From Streptosporangiaceae bacterium (lineage in GTDB: Bacteria > Actinomycetota > Actinomycetes > Streptosporangiales > Streptosporangiaceae): DNA of 5,768 nt. Positions 1-5,184 of the stretch are shown here, one piece after another. The stretch lies in assembly GCA_025934635.1 (NCBI GenBank), contig JAICWX010000455.1:1-5768 (forward strand). Direction: 5' to 3'. A model generated the notes under the pieces. The model did not search any database and had not been told where the DNA came from. It saw only the letters and a program-made list of their open reading frames with translations. Every line of letters begins with the position of its first letter. The first letter of the stretch is position 1. Position numbers and translations under genes: made by a program.

Positions 1-143
1 AGGCATACCGTCGACGAGGCGAAACGCTGATCTGGCGGATTTGGCATCCCGAACCGCAGCCAGATGGTTCGCGTAATGACGAGGTGATTTCTTTTCTCAG
101 AGATCTGGTCAGGAAGCTCCGGCTTGAACTTGGCGCTGAATAA
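1..143 (+). CDS. C-terminal fragment of an unrecognised protein (5' end outside window)
   Basis: The third forward frame is open from the window edge to a TAA at 141-143, giving 46 residues. It reads as plausible protein: an Arg/Trp-rich stretch (RRRGETLIWRIWHPEP, near the start), then an amphipathic, charged C-terminal helix (VISFLRDLVRKLRLELGAE). The other two forward frames hit stops within this stretch. I do not recognise the family and no domain can be assigned from so short a tail. It lies on the same strand as the hydrolase-like gene at 337, about 190 bases upstream of it, so the two could share a transcript, although the gap has its own promoter-like sequence. The main alternative is that this is chance open sequence. 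Confidence 0.45.
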   Translation, partial: AYRRRGETLIWRIWHPEPQPDGSRNDEVISFLRDLVRKLRLELGAE

Positions 144-170
144 CTGCTGCTCGCCACACTCATCTGACCG

Positions 171-200
171 CGGACAGGGAGTTGCCTTTATCACTATAGA
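171..200 (+). promoter_or_regulatory. possible housekeeping-type promoter upstream of the hydrolase-like gene
   Basis: CGGACA (171-176) resembles a -35 box, matching four of six TTGACA positions. An 18-base spacer follows, then TATAGA (195-200), which keeps TATA of the -10 consensus. Transcription from here would leave a leader of about 130 bases before 337. The match is only moderate and there is no independent support. Confidence 0.3.
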
Positions 201-254
201 CCCGGCCGCCACATCCGTCGCGTTTCCGCAGCAACGCTTCCCTTCCGCTCATGC

Positions 255-273
255 CGCCTTGCGGATGAAGGCG
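255..273 (+). other. small hairpin in the 144-336 intergenic region
   Basis: CGCCTT (255-260) and AAGGCG (268-273) form a perfect 6-bp stem around a 7-base loop. No T-run follows, so it is a poor intrinsic terminator. It could be a leader structure for the downstream gene or the end of the upstream transcript. The rest of 144-336 shows no convincing gene. Confidence 0.25.
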
Positions 274-336
274 TACATGTATCACGCGCGTTCAGCCGCG
301 CCTCTGTTAGGTTAAATTCTCTCCATGGGGGTGGCT

Positions 337-1602
337 ATGGTATACGACTTGAAGCTGGTCACCGGGCAGGGCGGGTCGCCCGGCCCGGCTCAGCCCGATC
401 CTTTGCCGGCGGCGGAGGACTCGCGAACCTCGTCGCTTACTCCGGTTGTGCTATTCCTGCCCGGTTTGTCCGCATTGCCGTTCAATACGTCAGTGCGGCT
501 CGCTGACGTCATGTGCGCTGATCTGACTCGCGGGGCGGGTACATATGCGGTACGAAGCCTTGACAGTCCGAGCCCGGCCCTGACCGACGGCCGGCGCATC
601 GTGGCAGGGAACGACCAGCCGTTGATGGATATCTATACGGTGCCGTATCGGGATCGTCTTCCTCAGACCGCGACGGCAGGTGAGAAGCCCAGCGTCTGGG
701 CCTTGGGCAAGCTCTTGTTCACTCAGGTCGCGTATTTCTGCCAGGCATTGCGGCTGCTGCTGAATGCCCGGAGGCGCGCGAAGACGAAAATGACCAAATG
801 GCAGCTGGTTATCGGGTTCGGCGCCGTCGTGGCTCTCCTGGGCGCTGTGGCCATCACGATCGTGGCCATCGTGGCAGCGCTCGGCCTGGTGACCCTGCCC
901 AGCGTGAACGGGACGTTCGCGGATGCTTTCGCCATCGGTGCCACTGGCCTGACGACCTGGGCGCTGGCGAAGGCGACCCCGGTGATCCGGGAAGCGGCCT
1001 CACGAGCCCAGCAGATGATCGACTACGCGGAAAGCCAGCAACAGGCCGTCGAGGTCGTCAACAGCCTCGGCGAGGCTATCGACGCTGTTCTCGAATCCGC
1101 GAAAACGACTCGCCCTGTGTTCATCCTGGGCTACAGCATGGGGGCACTTGTCGCCTTTGATTACCTGTGCCCGCGGAAAAGCCAGCTTGAGCTGCCTGAC
1201 GACCGCCATGTAAAGGCGATCCGCGCGCTGATCACCATCGGTGCCCCGCTGGACTTCATGCGGCTATACCTGCCGCAGTACGTCGCCAACCGGCAGCCTC
1301 GTGTCAGCCGCCTGCCCTGGATCAACGTTTTCATCCCCGCCGATGTCCTGGGTTCCAACTGCACCGACGTATGTGACCATGTCGTTCCAGCCGCGGAAGA
1401 TATCGTCGAGGTCGCCGGGATGAAACCGACCCGCATTGTCCAGTTCACCGACGAGAAGCTCACCTGGTCCGGCATCCGGGCCCGGCGGGGTTTCCTTAGC
1501 CACGGCGACTACTGGAGCGCCCCCGGGGCTGGCAACTGCCTCAGTGTGGTCCGGTCTGCCGTCCGCGAGGCCCTGACGCAGCCGGAAGCAGCTCCGGCGT
1601 GA
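337..1602 (+). CDS. membrane-inserted alpha/beta-hydrolase-like protein
   Basis: This is a 421-residue protein with alpha/beta-hydrolase hallmarks. A hydrophobic strand ending in PG (VVLFLPG, residues 37-43) resembles the strand before the oxyanion loop. GYSMG (265-269) is a GxSxG nucleophile elbow with Ser267. WINVFIPADVLGSN carries a plausible acid, Asp336. SHGDYW supplies His389. Between the first strand and the elbow lie a basic patch (RRRAKTKMTK), a long hydrophobic segment (about 156-188) and a weaker one (about 193-215). The enzyme is therefore probably membrane-anchored by an inserted hairpin. Hydrolysis of an ester, lipid or peptide is implied but no substrate can be named. ATG 337 was chosen because GGGGG (327-331) lies 5 bases upstream; ATG 325 is in frame, adds four residues and has no ribosome binding site. 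There is no signal peptide. The SRPBCC gene follows 75 bases downstream on the same strand. Fold assignment is fairly secure; activity is inferred. Confidence 0.8.
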   Translation: MVYDLKLVTGQGGSPGPAQPDPLPAAEDSRTSSLTPVVLFLPGLSALPFNTSVRLADVMCADLTRGAGTYAVRSLDSPSPALTDGRRIVAGNDQPLMDIYTVPYRDRLPQTATAGEKPSVWALGKLLFTQVAYFCQALRLLLNARRRAKTKMTKWQLVIGFGAVVALLGAVAITIVAIVAALGLVTLPSVNGTFADAFAIGATGLTTWALAKATPVIREAASRAQQMIDYAESQQQAVEVVNSLGEAIDAVLESAKTTRPVFILGYSMGALVAFDYLCPRKSQLELPDDRHVKAIRALITIGAPLDFMRLYLPQYVANRQPRVSRLPWINVFIPADVLGSNCTDVCDHVVPAAEDIVEVAGMKPTRIVQFTDEKLTWSGIRARRGFLSHGDYWSAPGAGNCLSVVRSAVREALTQPEAAPA

Positions 1603-1677
1603 CCGTTTACCGCGGGCCGGGTATCTGTGTGAGGGTACGCAGGGCAGGGTTCCTCACCCGGCAGGCAGGAGACGGCC

Positions 1678-2127
1678 GTGGCGATGATGGGCGGCAGCTC
1701 GGCGGCCGAGGTCGGCGCCCCGCTTGAGCGGGTGCGGGCGTTCGTCCAGGACGTGGAGCGGGCGCCGCAGTGGCAGGGCGGGCTGCTGGCGATGCGCGCC
1801 CTGGAGCGCGATGACGACGGGCGCGCGACCTTGTGCCAGGCCGAAGGTGACGCCAGGGTCCGGACGGTCCGGTCGGTCGTCCGGTACCGCTACGACGGTC
1901 CGGCTGCCCTTTCCTGGCGGCAGGAGCAGGGCGACCTGAAGTCGGCCGCCGGCCGCTGGGAACTGGAGGACCTGGGCGGGAACCGGACCCGGGCGACCTA
2001 CTGGCTGGAGGTTGACCTGGGCCGCGTGCTCGGCCTGGTGATCCGCGGCCCGCTGGTGGACCTGCTGCGGGACATGCTCGTGGGCGCCCGGGCGGGCGAG
2101 CTCAAGCGGGCGGTCGAATCGAGCTGA
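1678..2127 (+). CDS. SRPBCC (START/polyketide-cyclase-fold) family protein
   Basis: The gene encodes 149 residues, a normal size for a single SRPBCC domain, the helix-grip fold that binds lipids, polyketides and other hydrophobic ligands. The N-terminal signature is typical: a strand leading into VGAPLERVRAFVQDVERAPQ and a Trp (PQWQGG) at about residues 12-35. Beta strands follow (YRYDGPAALSWRQEQGD; AAGRWELEDLGGNRTRATYW), then a long C-terminal helix (about 122-146) that would close the cavity. GTG 1678 is preferred because AGGAG (1667-1671) sits 6 bases upstream; ATG 1684 would be too far from it. There is no signal peptide or membrane segment, so it is probably cytoplasmic. It follows the hydrolase-like gene in the same direction, which suggests but does not prove an operon. 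The ligand and any catalytic role are unknown. Confidence 0.75.
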   Translation: MAMMGGSSAAEVGAPLERVRAFVQDVERAPQWQGGLLAMRALERDDDGRATLCQAEGDARVRTVRSVVRYRYDGPAALSWRQEQGDLKSAAGRWELEDLGGNRTRATYWLEVDLGRVLGLVIRGPLVDLLRDMLVGARAGELKRAVESS

Positions 2128-2145
2128 GGCCGGACGGGAGTGACC

Positions 2146-2219
2146 CCGGGTGTTCCCGGCGCGCTTCTGCCACGAGGCGATATGGGGTGCGCGGCTGTCA
2201 AGTCGCGGCTCCAGAGCCG
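2146..2219. terminator. hairpins between convergent genes, possible weak bidirectional terminator
   Basis: The gap between the SRPBCC gene (plus) and the RidA pseudogene (minus) holds two short GC-rich stem-loops: CCGGG-TGTT-CCCGG (2146-2159) and CGGCTC-CA-GAGCCG (2206-2219). The second is followed on the plus strand by CTGGTTT. Neither has a proper T-run. A termination role rests mainly on their position between convergent genes. Nothing else is seen in 2128-2260. Confidence 0.25.
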
Positions 2220-2260
2220 GCTGGTTTCCTGGGCAAGATGCAGAACTCGTTGCCTGCTGG

Positions 2261-2652
2261 TCAGGCTACGGCGGTTGCTTCGAGCATGACGAGGAGCTGT
2301 GCTGGTAGCTGCGTGACGCCCAGCAGGCTGGTTGCGAATCGGCTCCCGGAGGCCGACAAGCGGTCGGTGAGGGTGGTCCAGTGCTGGAACAGCTCATCGA
2401 GGTCGGTGGTGTAGGCGTTGAGCCGGACGACGTTCGCCAGAGTCATGTCTGCGGCGGTCAGGATAGCCTCCAGGTTGTCGAGGGCTACCCCGAGCTGCGC
2501 GGTCATGTCACCGGGATGCTGGGGGTTGCCGTTGGCGTCCACCGCGTCTTGTCCGCTGCAGAGGAGCTGCCGCTGGTGCCCTCGATGAGCTCGGCTGCGT
2601 CGAATCCGAGGTCCACGGACCAGGACACGGGGTTGATGGACGTGCGCTGCAT
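2261..2652 (-). pseudogene. RidA (YjgF/UK114) family gene with a single-base frameshift
   Basis: RidA-family proteins hydrolyse reactive enamines/imines or act in related small-molecule steps. The start is ATG at 2652, preceded by AGAGGAAG at a good distance, and the first 25 codons (MQRTSINPVSWSVDLGFDAA then ELIEG) look native. The native frame then resumes one base out as HQRQLLCSGQDAVDANG and runs through MTLANVVRLNAYTTDLDELF, an Arg in GSRFAT that may be the family's substrate-binding Arg, and LVMLEATAVA to TGA at 2261. The break is at about 2577-2580, where GAGGGCACCAG would need one extra base to read E-G-H-Q. Adding it makes 393 bases, or 130 residues, exactly a RidA length. As written, translation from 2652 gives a 49-residue product ending at 2503, of which only half is RidA. 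A sequencing error is a real alternative to true inactivation. Confidence 0.82.
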
Positions 2653-2755
2653 GGTGATCACTTCCTCTGGTGGCTGTGGACAACTGTTACCTCGCGCTGG
2701 CGGGCGACGGCCTCGCGTCGCGCAGCGCGGCCGCGGCCGCCGGGTCGGAAGCTCG

Positions 2756-3590
2756 TCACCCGAGGAGCCTAGGGTCCGGCAGCCGGCCGCTGGCAACGGT
2801 TCGGCCCAGGCCGAATAGTGGCGTCATCGCCCTTCCCCCAGCATGATCCGTATCCGTACTGGACCCGGCCAGTTTGTAGAGCACCGGGTTCAGGAAGCCG
2901 AATGGCTTGTTCTGGCCCTGCTGGGCCGCGGCCACCAGGCCGGCCACGAGCGGCGTCGCGTCGCTCGTTCCGCCGCCGGACGTGACGTAGAACCGCCCTT
3001 TCTTACCCCGCCGGTGGCGCTGTACTCACCCTGGTTCGCCCACGTTCCGTTTCGCAGCTGCAGCTCGCCGGTGGACCAGCCGGTCTCGAAGAGGCGGTTC
3101 CCGGTCCGGCCGATCCCCAAGGTGGTGCCGCCCACCGCAGGTCCGCGTGCTCGATCCTGGTCACGGATGCGGGCTGGCCCTCGGGGTCGGTTTCCCAGGA
3201 GTTGGACACCATCGACGCGAGCGGGTGGTGACCCGAGCCGTTGAGGACAGCCTGGACGGCGTTGAGAAGCCCTTGCGTCAAGGGATCGGTGCCGCCGCAG
3301 GCCGGGCCGACGACGAGCTCATTCGCTGCCGGGGCCAGCGCATGCGCTGCCTCGACGTCCATCTGTTCCTCGATGTCGGCCCGTCCAGCGCTGGACTGCT
3401 CCCCATCGCCGGACGCGGCGGCGGTGCAGCCCTTGCCGGTGCTGGTCATGCTGGCCCCGTAGGCAGCGCTACATTGTCCAGCCCCGTTACCCCGAGCACG
3501 GTGCCGGCCAGCCCGGCGGGCAAGGAGATGGGCCGGTCATTGGACCACACGGCCTGCGTGCCCGCGTTCACCGCCGCCGCCGGGTCGGGC
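2756..3590 (-). pseudogene. decayed sedolisin (peptidase family S53) remnant
   Basis: S53 peptidases are secreted, pro-domain-containing serine-carboxyl proteases. Four blocks are recognisable in order on the minus strand. About 3589-3446 is the end of a propeptide (AVWSNDRPISLPAGLAGTVL, then GVTGLDN), closed by TGA. In 3449-3130 EEQMDVEAAHALAPAAN carries the catalytic Glu and Asp four residues apart, followed by MVSNSWET. About 3135-3010 holds GGTTLGIGRTGNRLFETGW up to EYSATGG. About 2985-2756 holds GGGTSDATPLVAGLVAAAQQ, with the catalytic Ser, then FGFLNPVLYKLAG. Their frames differ successively, so there are three frame breaks. Whole stretches are missing: the signal peptide and most of the propeptide, the mature N-terminus, the SGDxG-type block with the oxyanion Asp, the region between SATGG and the Ser motif, and the C-terminal calcium site. 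An intact enzyme would need well over twice this length. Multiple deletions rule out simple sequencing error. Confidence 0.85.
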
Positions 3591-3611
3591 TAACGCCCGC
3601 GGCCGACCACA

Positions 3612-3639
3612 ACGGAACGCGGTGGCGCGCCTGTTCCGT
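3612..3639 (-). terminator. stem-loop at the end of the sigma factor gene
   Basis: ACGGAAC (3612-3618) and GTTCCGT (3633-3639) form a perfect 7-bp stem with a 14-base GC-rich loop that contains GGCGCGCC on the minus strand. On that strand the stem starts with the last base of the sigma factor TGA stop. Only a short TTG follows rather than a T-run, so termination or mRNA-end protection is plausible but not certain. Confidence 0.35.
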
Positions 3640-4487
3640 CAGGCGACCCAGGAGGGGACGAGCTGGGCTAGCCGCCGGCGGTCGGACAGCATCCGGATCG
3701 TGGTGATGCGGCCGTGCTCGACGGTGAAGGCCATCAGGATGAACGGACGGCCGCCGGCGGTGATGAGGGCGCCAGGGACGCCGTTGACCAGAGCGGGGTG
3801 GACCCTGGTGTCCAGGCGGGCGCCGAGGATAGCCTGGCCGGCGACCTGATCCGCGCCCCGGGTGACGGTTGTGCCCCGGTGCAGTTCGACCCCGGGTGCG
3901 AGGACGGTGAGGAGCCCGGCGATGTCGCCCTGGCCCGCCGCCGCGAGGAAGGCGTCGACGACGCCGCGGGCCGCAGCGTGAGCGCCGGCGGCGGGCGCGC
4001 CGAGCCGGATCCGGCCCCGGGCCCGGCTGGCGAGCATCTTGGCGGAGGCGGTACTCCGGCCGAGGACGGCCGCGATGGTGTCGAACGGCAGCTCGAACAC
4101 GTCATGCAGGACGAACGAGACCCGCTCGGCCGGGGTGAGAGCGTCCATCACGACGTACAAGGCGAGGCCGACCGAGTCGGCGAGCAGGGCCTCTTCCTCG
4201 GGATCGGGGCTGAAGTCGCTCGGGATGGTCCACAAGTCCGGCTCCAGCGGCTGCTCGCCGCGGGCTCCGCGCCGGCGCAGGACGTCGAGGCAGATCCGCC
4301 CGGTCACCGTGGTGAGCCAGCCGCGCAACTCGTCGATGCCATCGCCGCCGGCGCGGGCCAGGCGCAGCCACGCCTCCTGCACCGCATCGTCGGCGTCCGC
4401 GTGCGAGCCGAGCACCCGGAACGCGATCGCGTGCAGGTACGGGCGGTAAGCCTCGAAGTCGGCGGCCAGCTGGTCCTGTTCGGTCAC
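3639..4487 (-). CDS. ECF sigma factor with C-terminal SnoaL-like domain (ECF41/SigJ-like)
   Basis: This is a 282-residue sigma-70 family regulator that directs RNA polymerase to its own promoter set. Region 2 spans about 10-75, with FEAYRPYLHAIAFRVLGS, DADDAVQEAWLRL and the LRGWLTTVTGRICLDVLRRR helix. Region 4 spans about 115-161, with LTPAERVSFVLHDVFELPFD and the helix-turn-helix IAAVLGRSTASAKMLASRAR. Residues about 172-277 form a SnoaL/NTF2-like domain (VVDAFLAAAGQGDIAGLLTV through ITTIRMLSDRRRLAQL). In ECF41 and SigJ-type factors this fused tail modulates activity in place of a separate anti-sigma factor, and none is encoded nearby. The linker is DLWTIPSDFSPDPEEEA, and the usual ECF41 motifs (WLPEP, DGGGK/R, NPDKL) are absent or replaced (AGGRP, SDRRRL), so this is a divergent member. 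The start is GTG 4487 with GGGGGAG just upstream. It is transcribed divergently from the CMD gene. Confidence 0.92.
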   Translation of the reverse strand: MTEQDQLAADFEAYRPYLHAIAFRVLGSHADADDAVQEAWLRLARAGGDGIDELRGWLTTVTGRICLDVLRRRGARGEQPLEPDLWTIPSDFSPDPEEEALLADSVGLALYVVMDALTPAERVSFVLHDVFELPFDTIAAVLGRSTASAKMLASRARGRIRLGAPAAGAHAAARGVVDAFLAAAGQGDIAGLLTVLAPGVELHRGTTVTRGADQVAGQAILGARLDTRVHPALVNGVPGALITAGGRPFILMAFTVEHGRITTIRMLSDRRRLAQLVPSWVA

Positions 4488-4525
4488 GGCACTCCCCCGG
4501 TGCGGGTGGCGGTTCCCCTTACCAG

Positions 4526-4552
4526 GACGCGCCGCGCGCCGGAAAGGTAACG
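4526..4552 (-). promoter_or_regulatory. putative autoregulated ECF promoter of the sigma factor gene
   Basis: Read on the minus strand, CGTTACCTT (4552-4544) is followed by 14 bases and then CGTC (4529-4526). Taking CGTTACC as -35 and CGTC as -10 gives a 16-base spacer, the ECF norm. The arrangement resembles the reported ECF41 promoter (TGTCACA, about 16 bases, CGTC), with the -35 matching at four of seven positions. The predicted transcript would start about 30 bases before the GTG at 4487. Confidence 0.6.
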
Positions 4553-4571
4553 CACGGGCCGACGTTACCTT
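4544..4571. repeat. perfect 9-bp inverted repeat at the divergent promoter centre
   Basis: AAGGTAACG (4544-4552) and CGTTACCTT (4563-4571) are exact reverse complements separated by 10 bases. Each arm is the putative -35 region of one of the two divergent promoters. The same repeat could also act as an operator for a dimeric regulator; the sequence alone does not separate these readings, and both may hold. Confidence 0.8.
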
Positions 4572-4589
4572 CGGCCGGCCCGGCGCGTC
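4563..4589 (+). promoter_or_regulatory. putative ECF promoter of the CMD-family gene
   Basis: CGTTACCTT (4563-4571), 14 bases, then CGTC (4586-4589): the exact mirror of the element driving the sigma factor gene, with the same 16-base -35/-10 spacer. A start about 6-8 bases past CGTC would give a leader of about 27 bases carrying the strong GGGAGG ribosome binding site before ATG 4623. Confidence 0.6.
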
Positions 4590-4622
4590 GTGGTGCCGTC
4601 ACGATCCAAACGGGAGGAAAAA

Positions 4623-5078
4623 ATGGCATCACGTATCCACGACAAGGCGAGCCAGCCCGACATCACCCAGGGCGTCCAGGAGATCTTCAAGGCGGTGTAC
4701 CGCGGCGGCGTCCCGGCGCCGACGCTGGAACTGGTCCACTTGCGGGCCAGCCAGATCAACGGGTGCAGCGCCTGCACGGATGCCGGGACCACCAGCGCGA
4801 CCAAGGCCGGCGTCAGCACCGAGAAGCTGCTCATGGTGGCCGCCTGGTACGAGGATCCGCGCTTCGACGACGCCGAACGGGCCGCGCTGGCGCTCACCGA
4901 GGCCATGACCCGGCTCGCCGACCGGCCTGGCGCGGTCACCGACGAGATCTGGGCCGAGGCCGCCAAGCACTACGACGAGCGGCAGCTCGGCGCCCTGGTC
5001 CTGATGGTGTCGATCACCAACTTCTTCAATCGCATCAACACCACCTTCCGGGTACCCGCCGGGGTGCGCTGGGACTGA
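4623..5078 (+). CDS. carboxymuconolactone decarboxylase (CMD)/AhpD-like family protein
   Basis: The gene encodes 151 residues of the all-helical CMD/AhpD family, which includes thiol-dependent alkylhydroperoxidase-type reductases. The core motif is LELVHLRASQINGCSACTDA, with Glu36, Cys48 and Cys51 at the spacings of the AhpD active site (Glu, +12 Cys, +3 Cys). The fourth AhpD residue, a His four positions after the second Cys, is Gly55 here. The C-terminal helices (AERAALALTEAMTRLAD and VSITNFFNRINTTFRVP) are typical. ATG 4623 is chosen because GGGAGG (4612-4617) lies 5 bases upstream; an in-frame GTG at 4590 would overlap the promoter. No signal peptide is present, so it is cytoplasmic. Divergence from an ECF sigma factor with a SnoaL tail, through mirrored promoters, marks it as the likely direct target of that factor. 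A redox or peroxide-defence role is inferred; the substrate is unknown. Confidence 0.92.
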   Translation: MASRIHDKASQPDITQGVQEIFKAVYRGGVPAPTLELVHLRASQINGCSACTDAGTTSATKAGVSTEKLLMVAAWYEDPRFDDAERAALALTEAMTRLADRPGAVTDEIWAEAAKHYDERQLGALVLMVSITNFFNRINTTFRVPAGVRWD

Positions 5079-5096
5079 GGAGCCGGCTGAAACGAG

Positions 5097-5108
5097 GAAA
5101 GCGTTTGC
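5097..5108. promoter_or_regulatory. LacI-family-like operator upstream of the solute-binding protein gene
   Basis: The 12 bases GAAAGCGTTTGC fit the symmetric pattern GNAANCGNTTNC seen in many LacI/GalR-family operators with a central CG. The site lies 77 bases before the start of a sugar-type ABC binding protein, the usual place for sugar-responsive repression. No LacI-family gene is in the window. It could be chance. Confidence 0.45.
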
Positions 5109-5149
5109 ATCCTGATTTCCTGGGAAGCCCATCGGCCATCTCCGTGGTG

Positions 5150-5167
5150 CGAGCCGGCGTCGGCTCG
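5150..5167 (+). other. stem-loop next to the ribosome binding site of the binding-protein gene
   Basis: CGAGCCG-GCGT-CGGCTCG is a perfect 7-bp stem with a 4-base loop, ending 4 bases before AGGAGG (5172-5177). With no T-run it is unlikely to be a standard terminator for the CMD gene. It may be a leader structure affecting translation or transcript stability, or a protein-binding palindrome. Confidence 0.4.
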
Positions 5168-5184
5168 GGTGAGGAGGAAGGTCG

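Noticed and set aside
124..315. 63-codon open frame from a TTG start
   Set aside because: It overlaps the end of the upstream gene fragment, has no ribosome binding site, and its sequence looks like non-coding leader.
1629..1657. GTGAGG ... CCTCAC inverted repeat between the hydrolase and SRPBCC genes
   Set aside because: Only 6 bp with a 17-base gap and no T-run. It is too weak to call a terminator or operator.
2685..2710. TGTTACC resembling the ECF -35 element, and another GTTACC at about 3485
   Set aside because: Neither has CGTC at a 16-base spacing, and no plus-strand gene follows.
3147..3593. 148-codon plus-strand open frame, and similar ones at 2381-2818 and 2843-3244
   Set aside because: They run opposite the recognisable sedolisin and RidA blocks and have no recognisable protein features. 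They stay open because of high GC.
3714..4550. 278-codon open frame on the plus strand
   Set aside because: It is antisense to the clearly conserved ECF sigma factor. The translation is Gly/Ala/Glu/Arg-rich with no family features, a usual GC-rich shadow.
4590..4622. Upstream in-frame GTG start for the CMD gene
   Set aside because: It would begin directly after the predicted -10 element, lacks a ribosome binding site, and GGGAGG clearly serves ATG 4623.
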